Positions 44,170 to 53,215 of a DNA stretch of 64,000 nt are shown here, piece by piece. A model generated the notes under the pieces. That model had not been told where the DNA came from. It saw only the letters and a program-made list of their open reading frames with translations, and searched no databases. The number at the start of each line of letters is the position of its first letter. Positions within the stretch are counted from its first letter, which is position 1. The position numbers and the translations under genes are program-made. The stretch is taken from NCBI GenBank assembly GCA_016342355.1, contig JAEINP010000003.1, positions 1 to 64,000 on the forward strand. Reading direction: 5' to 3'. This DNA is from Desulfatibacillum sp. GTDB lineage: Bacteria; Desulfobacterota; Desulfobacteria; Desulfobacterales; Desulfatibacillaceae.

Positions 44170-45228
44170 TCAGCCTTTTCCCAGCCGGGCTGAAACAGAT
44201 TTTTGGTCCGGGCTCACCCAACCGCCGGTTTCCACGCTCCGGTAAATAGCGTGGACCAGACTCACGGTCCTGGCGGCGGAGGCGGCGGATATGGGCGGCT
44301 CCAGGTTTCCCGCAGCCAGGCGGTCCACAATGTCCTGCAACAAAGGGCCATGGGACAGGCCGTACCCGGTGGGTACAACCTGGGAGAATTTTTCAGGAAC
44401 AGAGTCATCCTCGGGATCTTTTTCCACAAAGGTCCAGGTGTCGATACGGTTTAAGGCAATGCCGCCTATGACCACCATGCCTTTTTCGCCGACCACGGAT
44501 ATGGATGCTTCAAAATCCTCGGGACGGGCCGCCGTGGTGGCCTCGATTACGCCCAAGGCGCCGCTCGCCAGCTGCACGGTGGCCACGGTGGTGTCTTCCG
44601 CCTCCAACTTGTTGAGGGCGTTGGCCTGGGCCGCGCACACATTGGTCACAGGTCCGCAAATCCACTCCAGGGCGTCCACATGGTGGATGGCCTGCTGATT
44701 GACCACGCCGCCGTCCATTTTCCAGGTGCCGTGCCAGCCGTCTTCGTAATAATCCTGGCGTCGGCACCAGCGCAAACGGATGGTTGCCAGCACAATCTTG
44801 CCAAAGCGTCCTGCTTCCAGGGTTGTCTTGAGCTTTTTAATGGAGGGGTTCAGGCGGTTTTGAAAAACAGGTGCATACATAAGCCCTTTTTCACGAGCCA
44901 GAGCCTCCATTTCCATAACCTCGTCGGGCAGCATGGCGGGGGGTTTTTCCACGATCACATGTTTGCCCGCCATGAGGGCTTGGCGAGTGTGCCCGGTGTG
45001 ATTCCCGGATTCCGTGCAGACCAAAACCGCGTCCACGTCCGGGGAAGCCAAAATTTCTTCATACGAAGAAGCCACCTTGCAGTCCATGAGCCCGGCCATC
45101 TTTTCAGCTCGTTCAGGAACCAGATCGCAAATCATGACCGCCCGGGCGTTTTTCAACTCCTTGTTGAAAACCTCCACATAGCGGCCGCTTACCACGCGTC
45201 CTGCACCGACTATTCCCAGCCTCAGCAT
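44170..45228 (-). CDS. Gfo/Idh/MocA family oxidoreductase
   Basis: A 352-residue NAD(P)-dependent sugar oxidoreductase. RLGIVGAGRVVSGRYVEVF starts the Rossmann fold; KHVIVEKPPAML carries the EKP catalytic motif; GGVVNQQAIHHVDALEW includes the HxxD pair. In glycan loci such proteins oxidise the 3- or 4-position of nucleotide sugars. GGGAG precedes the ATG. It lies between the ABC exporter and the aro-type genes on one strand. Confidence 0.88.
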   Translation of the reverse strand: MLRLGIVGAGRVVSGRYVEVFNKELKNARAVMICDLVPERAEKMAGLMDCKVASSYEEILASPDVDAVLVCTESGNHTGHTRQALMAGKHVIVEKPPAMLPDEVMEMEALAREKGLMYAPVFQNRLNPSIKKLKTTLEAGRFGKIVLATIRLRWCRRQDYYEDGWHGTWKMDGGVVNQQAIHHVDALEWICGPVTNVCAAQANALNKLEAEDTTVATVQLASGALGVIEATTAARPEDFEASISVVGEKGMVVIGGIALNRIDTWTFVEKDPEDDSVPEKFSQVVPTGYGLSHGPLLQDIVDRLAAGNLEPPISAASAARTVSLVHAIYRSVETGGWVSPDQKSVSARLGKG

Positions 45229-45285
45229 AAAGATATCTCCCGATAAAAAGAGTTTGCAATAACCCGCCCATTCATCGGGCGATTT

Positions 45286-46992
45286 TCAGGCCTTTGACAG
45301 ATCATACACATGGTCCGCCTTTCTAATGGTGGAAAGCCTGTGGGCGATGACCACCAAGGTCTTGTGTCCGGCCAGTTCTTCCATGGCTGCGGTGATTTCC
45401 GCCTCGGTTTCCTTATCCAGGGCGCTGGTGGCCTCGTCAAAAATATAAAGATCCGGGTTTCTGACTATCACCCTGGCAATGACCACCCGCTGCCTTTGGC
45501 CCCCGGAAAGTTTTGCGCCCTTGTCACCCACTACGGTATCGTACCCTTGCGGCAGGGTGGCAATGAAATCGTGAATCCTGGCAATACGGGCTGCTCGGAA
45601 AATTTCTTCCTCAGAAGCCCCGGGACAGCCCGCCAGGATATTTTCCCTAATGCTGGCATTGAAAATCACCGGGTCCTGGCCGACATATCCCACCTTGCGT
45701 CTCCATGACTTCAGGGAATAGTCCGAGAGATTGCGTCCGTCAACCATTATCCCGCCCTTTTGAGGCCGATGAAGGCCCAATAAAAGATCGGCGATGGTGG
45801 ACTTGCCGCTCCCGGAAGGCCCGATGATGGCGGTCATTTTGTTGGCGGGAATCTCCATGGAAAAATCTTCCAAAACAGGCTTGCCCGTACGGTAGGAAAA
45901 ATCCACCTGTTCCAACCGGATGCCCTGCTTCAAGCCTTGAAAAATATCCCCCTTATCCAGGACCTCCATCTCCTCAGGCTGAAAAATGACCTCGTGGATA
46001 ACGAACATCCCCGGTATCATGGAAGCAAATTTCATTCTTTGAGCCAGCACAAAGGAGACGCAGCTAAACATCTTTTGTCCCGCAATGACAAAAAAACCCA
46101 TTTTAGCCAGCAGGTTGGTGGTGTCGATAAATCCGGTAGTATGGACATAAAGAATCATGCCCGCTACACCCGTCACTGCAATCACTTCAATAAGGTTTTC
46201 CGGCATGTGGTTCATGATGGAAAATTTCGTGAAAATTTTCCGAGACAGCACCAATTGCCTCCGCAGCAAGGCCCTATATGGTCCCTCCATTCCCAAAGAT
46301 TTTACTTCCTTGATAGCCCCCAGGCTCTCCACTCCCAAAAAATTTGCCTGCTGGTCTAAGGCCAGCCGCTGCCTGCCGAACCTGAGCGAATAGGCGTACA
46401 GCACCTTGTTGATAACCGCGAAAGCAGTAAACGCCGCACACGTCAAAACCAGGGTCACTTTCCAGTCTGCCAATAAGAGAACAAAAGCAATGGCAAAACC
46501 AAGAATAAGCTTAGTCAGGAGATTGAAGAGAATTAAAAAGCCTTTGGCGACCCGTAACGGTTCTACAATAGCATTGTGAAGAAGGATGCCCTGCTTGGAT
46601 TCCAGGACCTTGGCGTAGTCCAGACGAAGATAGCGAAACAGGAGTTTACTTGACCACAACTCCCTTAATTTATAAGAGAAATGAGCATTGAGACCGCGCA
46701 GCGCTATGGCCAATAAATTTTTTATCCAAAAAGCAGCCAGGAGAATACCCAACTGGATCATGGCTTGGTTTGACTCAGGGAAAAAAGAGGTAAACCGATC
46801 AAAAACCTGCAAGGCCCCCACCTGCTGGGCTTGGGGATCCATCAACCGCGATAGAACGGGCAAAATCATGCCCAGACCCAAAGCCTCGGTAAAAGCTGCC
46901 ACAACCATGACCATGAGGAGGAATACCCCGAATTTCCGGTATCCCTCAGTCAGATCGCTTATAACCACCAATGTACTTTTCTTGGATTTCAT
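45286..46992 (-). CDS. ABC exporter, fused permease and ATPase
   Basis: A 568-residue half-transporter. The N-terminal 330 residues form six membrane helices; the ATPase has Walker A GPSGSGKST, signature LSGGQRQRV, Walker B LYIFDEATSALD and the switch His in VIAHRL. Layout matches PglK/MsbA-type flippases. As the most upstream gene of the glycan locus it probably flips lipid-linked oligosaccharide or exports its product. A weak hairpin (45267-45283) follows the stop. No ribosome-binding site is clear. Confidence 0.87.
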   Translation of the reverse strand: MKSKKSTLVVISDLTEGYRKFGVFLLMVMVVAAFTEALGLGMILPVLSRLMDPQAQQVGALQVFDRFTSFFPESNQAMIQLGILLAAFWIKNLLAIALRGLNAHFSYKLRELWSSKLLFRYLRLDYAKVLESKQGILLHNAIVEPLRVAKGFLILFNLLTKLILGFAIAFVLLLADWKVTLVLTCAAFTAFAVINKVLYAYSLRFGRQRLALDQQANFLGVESLGAIKEVKSLGMEGPYRALLRRQLVLSRKIFTKFSIMNHMPENLIEVIAVTGVAGMILYVHTTGFIDTTNLLAKMGFFVIAGQKMFSCVSFVLAQRMKFASMIPGMFVIHEVIFQPEEMEVLDKGDIFQGLKQGIRLEQVDFSYRTGKPVLEDFSMEIPANKMTAIIGPSGSGKSTIADLLLGLHRPQKGGIMVDGRNLSDYSLKSWRRKVGYVGQDPVIFNASIRENILAGCPGASEEEIFRAARIARIHDFIATLPQGYDTVVGDKGAKLSGGQRQRVVIARVIVRNPDLYIFDEATSALDKETEAEITAAMEELAGHKTLVVIAHRLSTIRKADHVYDLSKA

Positions 46993-47171
46993 AGGCTTTC
47001 AAGCACGTTCCCCGCTTAGCGTTCATTTTTTGAACACAGGAAGAATGCTCATATCAGACCATAGAAGTCAAGATAAAAAATGGAGGCCGGAAACTGCCAA
47101 AGCAGGGGGGAGCGGATCAAACATTCTGACAGTCCTTTTGCCCACCAACCAGACGCGGGACCGGAAAGGAA

Positions 47172-47909
47172 TCAATGATAGGTGGGTTTGTTGTCGTCCT
47201 TGCCTTTGCCCCCGTCCAGGACCGTGAAGCGCTTTTTCAGCCTTTTCATTTTCCAGGAAAAATACCGGGTTTTGAACCAAAGAAGCAGGGAAGACCGACC
47301 TCCGTATTTGTAATACAGATAGCCTGCGCCAATCCCGCCCAGGTGATAGGCCCCGGCGGAGTCTGCCTTTGCCAGGAAAAGAATGGCGGTTATGGCAATG
47401 GTGGCGTAACTCATGTACTTCGCCTTGATGGGCAAGACAAACATGAGCAGGATGGTGGCTTCAGGATTAAGGAACCCGAACACAACCACCATGGCCAGAA
47501 TGCTGGTGGACATTCCCATGAACGGGACGGAAAAGGCCTGGACATTGGCCAGGGGCAGCCCGCAGACCAGCCCTCCGGCAGCGGCGATATAAAAAAAAGT
47601 CAAAAAACGGGTTGGCCCGAAAAACTGCTGCACAGGCGAGGAAAAGAAATAAAAAACCAGGCATGTGATGAGAAAGCCTATAGGTCCATAAGGGTTGTGG
47701 ATAAAGGGATGGGTGAGCACCTGCCACCATCCGAACTGGGTGCTTCCCACGGGATGGATCGCCAGCCCATTGACCACGTTCAGACCCAGCCAGTGGGTTG
47801 CCAGCAATTCCAGAACGTAAATAACGCCGTACCCTATGAGCATTTTCTTGCCCAAGGAGGTGAAACCGGAGCCAAAGTTCAGTGTGGCGAACTGTCGGTT
47901 GTTGTCCAT
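47172..47909 (-). CDS. rhomboid-like membrane protein
   Basis: A 245-residue protein with six hydrophobic helices. WWQVLTHPFIHNPYGPIGFL resembles rhomboid loop 1, GPTRFLTFFYIAAAGG follows, FMGMSTSILAM may hold the serine (GxSx in place of the usual GxSG), and GAYHLGGIGAGYLYY supplies the His in the final helix. The Ser-His dyad may therefore be kept, but the changed Gly leaves protease activity uncertain. The tail is basic and cytosolic. The start at 47909 is chosen by RBS (AGGGAAAGG) and helix layout. Confidence 0.65.
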   Translation of the reverse strand: MDNNRQFATLNFGSGFTSLGKKMLIGYGVIYVLELLATHWLGLNVVNGLAIHPVGSTQFGWWQVLTHPFIHNPYGPIGFLITCLVFYFFSSPVQQFFGPTRFLTFFYIAAAGGLVCGLPLANVQAFSVPFMGMSTSILAMVVVFGFLNPEATILLMFVLPIKAKYMSYATIAITAILFLAKADSAGAYHLGGIGAGYLYYKYGGRSSLLLWFKTRYFSWKMKRLKKRFTVLDGGKGKDDNKPTYH

Positions 47910-47976
47910 GGAAAGCCTTTCCCTGTGTTTTGCAGGGGATTCTGTGGCTGCGGCAAACAAGCCACAAGATCAGTTC

Positions 47977-49512
47977 CTAATCCACTTTGAATTTGCCCGC
48001 AAGGTCTTTGAGATTATGCCCTAACATCTGCAACTGGGCTGTGGCGTCTTCCAGTTGAAGCGCGCCTTTGGTGTTTTGCTCACTGGCTATCTTGATGCTT
48101 TCCATGGCCTGGGTCAACTGATCAAAGCCAATAATCTGCTGCTGGTTGGAGGCCGCGATCTGGGTGGCGGATTTGGCGGAATTCTCCACACTTTCAGCCA
48201 GCACGGAAATGGCGCCCCCGGAACGGACCGCCAGTCTGACACCTGTGTCCACCGCTTTTGAGCCCCGCTCCATGGCCATGACTGCAGCACTGGTGGAGGC
48301 TTGGATATCGTTAAGAATGGCCCTGACCTGGGCTGTCGCCTGCCGTGACTGGTCGGAAAGGGACTTCACTTCCTGGGCCACCACACCGAAACCCTTGCCA
48401 TATTCCCCGGCCTTGGAGGCTTCAATGGAAGCATTGACGGAAAGGAGATTGGACTCGTTGGCAATGTCGTTCACAGCTTCAATAATTTCACCGATATTCT
48501 GGGAATGCTCACTCAGCTTTACAATGCTCTCCGCAATGTATTCCATTTCTTCCTTGATGCGTTCCATACCCTCCACAGCTTCCTTGGTGGCAGCCTCTCC
48601 TTCTGCGGAAATATGGGCGGAATCTTCTGCCAGTTTCGCTACCAGCTCAGCTTTCTCGAGAGCCAGCATGCTGGTCTGCTTGACTTCCTCGGCTGTTGTG
48701 GAGACCTGGCTTAGGGTGGATGAATTCTCGGTGGAACTGGCGGACAGCTCGGAGGCCGTGGCGGAAATCTGACTGGTGGACGTGGCCAGTATATCCGCGT
48801 TTTCCTTGATCTTGCCAACCAAGCTCTGGATTTTTTCCACAAAAAGATTGAAGCTGGAGGCAAACTGGGCGATTTCATCCTGCCCTTTCACGGCGATGCG
48901 CACCGTGAGGTCCCCTTCCCCTTCCGATATCTTCCCAAGTCCCCGGGCCACCTTCTTAAGGGGTTTGGCCACAACCTCCCCAATACTCGCGATAAGGGCG
49001 ATCATGAGCACCAGAGCCAGGGCGGCAAACATGACAAGCATGCCGGACATGGTGTCGCGCAGCCTTCCGGCTATATACTCCTTGGTAATGTAAACCCATG
49101 CAGTCCCCAGGACCCTCCCGTTCTTTTGGACCTTGGCTTCCCTGACAACACATTCCTGGGTGATCACGTCCAGGGAGCCTATCTGCTCCCATGACCGGCC
49201 CCCATCCGCAGTCCTGGCCCCGGCAAACAATGTTTTATCGTCCCCAAGGCTGACGGCAACGGCGTGAACCCGTTTGTCCGCAGTTTCCGCACCCAGGATT
49301 TCCAGGGCAAGATTTTTGTCTTTGTTTTCAAGGGCGGTAAGGGTGTTCTTTGACAGGCGGAGAATGGTGCTATCCCCCAACTCATGCAGATAGCCATATA
49401 CCTGAGATTTTACGAAAAAAAAACTGGCAAAGGAATAGCCCAGCATGACCACTGATATCACGATTACAAATACCAAGCTGATCTTGGCGCGAACAGTCCA
49501 ACGCATATTCAT
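47977..49512 (-). CDS. methyl-accepting chemotaxis protein
   Basis: A 511-residue chemoreceptor. Membrane helix 1 is near residues 10-32 and helix 2 near 185-208; between them is a periplasmic sensor domain of about 150 residues without an obvious named family. HAMP follows, then the long cytoplasmic coiled coil with the signalling tip SNLLSVNASIEASKAGEYGK. It would bind a ligand and control CheA. The start could be 49512 or 49506. No che genes lie nearby. Confidence 0.93.
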   Translation of the reverse strand: MNMRWTVRAKISLVFVIVISVVMLGYSFASFFFVKSQVYGYLHELGDSTILRLSKNTLTALENKDKNLALEILGAETADKRVHAVAVSLGDDKTLFAGARTADGGRSWEQIGSLDVITQECVVREAKVQKNGRVLGTAWVYITKEYIAGRLRDTMSGMLVMFAALALVLMIALIASIGEVVAKPLKKVARGLGKISEGEGDLTVRIAVKGQDEIAQFASSFNLFVEKIQSLVGKIKENADILATSTSQISATASELSASSTENSSTLSQVSTTAEEVKQTSMLALEKAELVAKLAEDSAHISAEGEAATKEAVEGMERIKEEMEYIAESIVKLSEHSQNIGEIIEAVNDIANESNLLSVNASIEASKAGEYGKGFGVVAQEVKSLSDQSRQATAQVRAILNDIQASTSAAVMAMERGSKAVDTGVRLAVRSGGAISVLAESVENSAKSATQIAASNQQQIIGFDQLTQAMESIKIASEQNTKGALQLEDATAQLQMLGHNLKDLAGKFKVD

Positions 49513-49891
49513 CTCTTTTCCAATCAGGAACAATTATCCTCAAAAAAAAGCGCAAACCATAACGAAGACATTCCAAATATCCCATTGGCGTCCCCCCGGT
49601 GTTGCGCCCTTAGACCTCTCTCAAACCTGTTTTGCTACAATGCGGCCTGTCTCCAGGCTGTGGGCTGTTTCGTCATCCAAGAATCAGAAAAGCCAATTGA
49701 GAAAGACTATCACAAACATGCCCTAAAGACAAAATCTTTTCCAACCTGGAAGAAAACCAAATTAGGGCAAAACCCGTAGGTAATTATTCAGGAAATAGTG
49801 CACAGGAAAAACGGCAGGCTCCCCGGGGCCAGAAACCTGGCCTCAGGGAGAGTAATAATAATTGTGCGGAAATCAGACCTGCTAAAAGGCT
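49513..49891. other. gene-free intergenic stretch
   Basis: This 379-base gap between the chemoreceptor and yedF contains the terminator at 49807-49850 and otherwise only A-rich sequence. I see no RNA gene, repeat or convincing open frame in it. Confidence 0.6.
49807..49850 (-). terminator. terminator downstream of yedF
   Basis: A two-part stem (CTCCC/GGGAG outside, GGCCAG/CTGGCC inside, loop AAAC) spans 49819-49850. On the - strand it is followed by a five-T run (49811-49807), suiting the leftward yedF transcript. Confidence 0.5.
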
Positions 49892-50503
49892 TTAAACCTT
49901 GATGACCTTATCGGCCAGTTGCATGGACGTAACAATGTCCAGCATATTGGTGGTCTCGCCTACCATTTTTTGGTCCAGAATCCCAAAATGGTCCAGGCAG
50001 GTGCCGCAAACAAGCACACTCACCCCGCTTTTTTCAAGTTCCTGGATGGCGGGGAGAACCTGGGACCCTTCAATGGACAGTTTTACCCCGCTGTTTAACA
50101 AAACCACCCTCCACAATTCCGGCCCCATTTCCTTGAGGGTGCCCATGAAATTCATCATGAGCTTTTCGCCCAGCACATCATCCCCCCTGCCCATGCAGTT
50201 GGACGCGGCAAGAACCAATATCTTTTTTGTCCCGCCCGGAATATCACAGGCTAGGTAATCCGGCTCGGGACCGGACTCGGGAATCTGGCCGGTGGAAGAA
50301 GCGTTCAAGGTAAATACCCCGCCCTTTTCTTCTATAGCCACATCAAAGCCCTGGCTTTTTAAATAACGGGTAACGTTTTCCTTGGCAGCGCCATTATCCA
50401 CCAGCACCCGGATGTTCTCGGGCCGGTCCTTTTCCACTGCGTTTTTTGTTTGCAGAACTGGTGCAGGACAAGCCAGCCCTTTGGCATCAATTTCCATGGT
50501 CAT
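49892..50503 (-). CDS. yedF: YedF-type sulfurtransferase-like selenium metabolism protein
   Basis: A 203-residue fusion. Residues 1-75 are a TusA/SirA domain with IDAKGLACPAPVLQTK (the CPxP motif). The rest is a DsrE-like domain (GTKKILVLAASNCMGRGDD ... SGVSVLVCGTCLDHFG). This pairing matches the YedF selenium metabolism family. The start at 50503 follows AGGAGG; the frame extends further (to 50590) without one. No selD or selA is in view. Confidence 0.85.
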   Translation of the reverse strand: MTMEIDAKGLACPAPVLQTKNAVEKDRPENIRVLVDNGAAKENVTRYLKSQGFDVAIEEKGGVFTLNASSTGQIPESGPEPDYLACDIPGGTKKILVLAASNCMGRGDDVLGEKLMMNFMGTLKEMGPELWRVVLLNSGVKLSIEGSQVLPAIQELEKSGVSVLVCGTCLDHFGILDQKMVGETTNMLDIVTSMQLADKVIKV

Positions 50504-50711
50504 GAAAGCCTCCTGGTTATAATTCTCCAGGTGATTAACGCCAAAACCCAGCCCAGTGTCAAATTGATAATATAATTTTGAATTATTCAAATCATAGAAA
50601 TTATCTATAATACGACCTGTTCTTCCTATGAACGAGCCCTATCCCCCATAGTCTTTGGTTTGACAACTATTGCCCATTTCCAAAAAGGGCTGGACTATAC
50701 AGTCTCCTGTT

Positions 50712-51392
50712 TCAGACTTGTTCCTGGAAGATAATCAGGCTGCGTGGTGCGTTTTCAATGGGGAGGGTGTAGTCAATCACCTTGGCGGCATAGGTTTTGC
50801 CGCCGTATTCCAGGCCTTTTAGGTCTGCCAATTCCTCCGATCCTTTCCGTCCTTTCATGGCGATAATCCGCCCGTCTGGCCTAAGAATAGGCGCTGCCCA
50901 GGCCAGGATGGAAGGAAGGTCAGACAAGGCCCGGCAGACCACCACGTCAAAAAGCGTCCCCTCCTCGCCTTCAACACCCCAGTTTTCGGCACGGATATTG
51001 TATATCTTCACATTGGCGAGACCCAGCTCCAGGGCCGCGTGCCTTTGAAAATTGGCTTTCTTCCGGATAGTCTCAATGGAAGCGACCTGGATGTCCGGCC
51101 TGAAAATGGCCATGACCAAGCCGGGAAAGCCTGCCCCGGAGCCTATATCCGCCACATTTGCACCCATGGGAATGTGGGACAGGGGCGCCAGGGAATCGGC
51201 GAAATGCTTGACGGCCATCTCCCGGGGGTCACGAATGGAGGTAAGGTTAACCCTTTGATTGGCCTGGGCCAGCAGACGGGCAAAGACTGCGCATTTGTCC
51301 AGTGAAGCCTTGTCCGGAGACAGACCAAAACCCCGGGCGCCCTGGAAAACCAGGTCCGTCCATGGGGGGGAACCGGCTTCCAATGGTGTCAT
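50712..51392 (-). CDS. rsmG: 16S rRNA (guanine527-N7)-methyltransferase
   Basis: A 226-residue SAM enzyme. NLTSIRDPREMAVKHFADSL and VADIGSGAGFPGLVMAI are the GidB/RsmG signatures; VVCRALSDLPSIL follows. It methylates N7 of G527 in 16S rRNA. The ATG at 51392 overlaps the smr stop (ATGA), and the frame is open further upstream only through that gene. Usually found near parAB; here it is with smr. Confidence 0.93.
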   Translation of the reverse strand: MTPLEAGSPPWTDLVFQGARGFGLSPDKASLDKCAVFARLLAQANQRVNLTSIRDPREMAVKHFADSLAPLSHIPMGANVADIGSGAGFPGLVMAIFRPDIQVASIETIRKKANFQRHAALELGLANVKIYNIRAENWGVEGEEGTLFDVVVCRALSDLPSILAWAAPILRPDGRIIAMKGRKGSEELADLKGLEYGGKTYAAKVIDYTLPIENAPRSLIIFQEQV

Positions 51393-51661
51393 TTTTTTGT
51401 CTCCAGTTCCACCAAGGTGGCGCCCCATCCTCCCGAACCGGGAGGCGCCAGGGAAAAGGTACGCACCATGGGGTTTTTTGACAGGCAGGCATGGACGCTC
51501 CTGGCCAGGCTGCCCGTGCCTTTGCCGTGGATCACTCGGACAGAATAAATCCCGGCCCGGAAGCATTCCGTCAGGTAGTCTTTGAGCAGGCCTGACACCT
51601 CGCCAGGGCGAAAAGTATGCAGGTCCAACTCATCGGTAATAGGAATTTTGACAGGTTCCAT
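51389..51661 (-). CDS. Smr-domain protein
   Basis: A 90-residue small MutS-related (Smr) domain. DELDLHTFRPGEV, VRVIHGKGTG and GGWGATLVEL are the family motifs. Such stand-alone domains have nicking or RNA endonuclease activity. CGGAGAA precedes the ATG at 51661. It is translationally coupled to rsmG. Confidence 0.85.
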   Translation of the reverse strand: MEPVKIPITDELDLHTFRPGEVSGLLKDYLTECFRAGIYSVRVIHGKGTGSLARSVHACLSKNPMVRTFSLAPPGSGGWGATLVELETKK

Positions 51662-51765
51662 GATTCTCCGGTTAACCGTGGGATTCAGCATAACTGGCGA
51701 AATTCCTCCCATAACCGGCTGCGTTTGGCAAGTGGTAATACAAATTGAGAAGGATGGAAGCGATC

Positions 51766-53169
51766 ATGGAACAGTTTGATGCAAAGTTTTCCCGGGAAGA
51801 ATTCACCAGCACCATGTCCAGGCTGGTGTTCAAAACCCTTCAGACCATTTCCAAACGGGGCGAACCCCTTACGCCGGAAATGCTGTCCGTATTGCTCATG
51901 CATGACAAGGATTACAAGAGCGCCCTGGAAAAAACAATACTGGACAGGGTGGAATCCGATGGCATGGGCCTCATGGAGCAGGAGCAGTTTCTCTCTGAAA
52001 TTCAGGAACTCACGGAAGAACGAAACCTCCTGTCGGAAAAACTGAACAAATACAAAAAGGAAATCCTGGTTCAAGGGGTGGAAGACGCCGATGAAATGTC
52101 CGAAGCCAAAATCTGCCCCAGGCGATTCCGGTTTTTACTGATTTCATTTTTGAACATTGTCCGGATGGACATGGGCTTCCACAAATTGGACGAACTGGAT
52201 TCCCTGGCCCTTGAGGCCCAGAACGCAGAAAGCAGCGAAGTCCTTTCCAGGGTGGCGGACCGTATTCTGGACCTGGTGGAGTCGCGCCTGGAAATAGTGC
52301 ATGACGAACGCAAGGAAAATGCCGAATTTCTTAAAGCCGTGGACGAAAATCTTTTAGCTATTGAGGGGCAGGTTCTGGATTCCCATGTGGAGGTCCAGCA
52401 GTCCCAAGAGGATAACGACGTCTTTTTCGGGGAAATAAAAGGTAAGGTCAAGGACGTCAGTCAAACCCTGAACTCTGAGCCAGACACCCCAAATTTTAGA
52501 TTCAACCTTTTGGAAAAGATGCAACTCATCAAATCTGCCCTGGAGGAAAAACACGCCCGGGATCTCAAGCGGCTGGATAATGCCAATTCCCGCATGGCCA
52601 AACTCAAAAAGAGCCTTAAATCGCTTATCAGGCAGGTGGGAGAAGCCCAAAGCCGGGCAAAAATCCTTGAGGAACAGGCCATGGTGGACGCCTTGACGGA
52701 AATCCCCAATCGCCGGGCCTACGAGGAGCGGCTGGCCGAGGAATGGGCAAGGTATCAACGATCAGGCAACGCCTTTGCCATGCTTATGGTGGATCTGGAC
52801 CACTTCAAGCGCATCAACGACGATTTCGGCCATGCCGTGGGAGACACCTGTCTCCAGGGCGTGGTGAGCCTGATGAAGCCCAACCTGAGAAACTCGGATT
52901 TCCTGGCCCGGTTCGGAGGAGAAGAATTTGTCATCATCCTGCCTGATACCGATCGGGAAGGGGCTGTGATGACAGGTGAAAAACTCCGGAAAAAGGTGGA
53001 AAAAGCCAATTTTGTCTATGAGGGCGAAAAGGTGAACGTGACTATCTCCGTGGGCGGAACCCGGGCCTCCAAATCGGACAAGGACACCAACGAGCTCTTT
53101 GTCCGCCTGGACGCCGCCATGTACCAAGCCAAAGCAAGCGGCCGGAACCGGATGGTCTGGAAAGACTGA
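51766..53169 (+). CDS. diguanylate cyclase (GGDEF) protein
   Basis: A 467-residue cytosolic protein. The first 300 residues are helical and coiled-coil-like with no named sensor domain. The last 165 form the GGDEF domain: ALTEIPNRRAYEERL-like start, VDLDHFKRINDDFGHAVGD, and active-site FARFGGEEF-type motif (RFGGEEFVII), so c-di-GMP synthesis should be possible. An RxxD inhibitory site is not obvious. The start at 51766 has GGAAG upstream. It diverges from smr and converges on the MFS gene. Confidence 0.9.
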   Translation: MEQFDAKFSREEFTSTMSRLVFKTLQTISKRGEPLTPEMLSVLLMHDKDYKSALEKTILDRVESDGMGLMEQEQFLSEIQELTEERNLLSEKLNKYKKEILVQGVEDADEMSEAKICPRRFRFLLISFLNIVRMDMGFHKLDELDSLALEAQNAESSEVLSRVADRILDLVESRLEIVHDERKENAEFLKAVDENLLAIEGQVLDSHVEVQQSQEDNDVFFGEIKGKVKDVSQTLNSEPDTPNFRFNLLEKMQLIKSALEEKHARDLKRLDNANSRMAKLKKSLKSLIRQVGEAQSRAKILEEQAMVDALTEIPNRRAYEERLAEEWARYQRSGNAFAMLMVDLDHFKRINDDFGHAVGDTCLQGVVSLMKPNLRNSDFLARFGGEEFVIILPDTDREGAVMTGEKLRKKVEKANFVYEGEKVNVTISVGGTRASKSDKDTNELFVRLDAAMYQAKASGRNRMVWKD

Positions 53170-53215
53170 AAACATTATCAGCAGCAGAGTTTCAAGGAAG
53201 ATCGGACTGCACAGA

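Noticed and set aside
45267-45283. Hairpin after the ABC transporter as a terminator
   Set aside because: Stem is only 5 bp and no adjacent T-run follows; downstream genes on the same strand suggest read-through.
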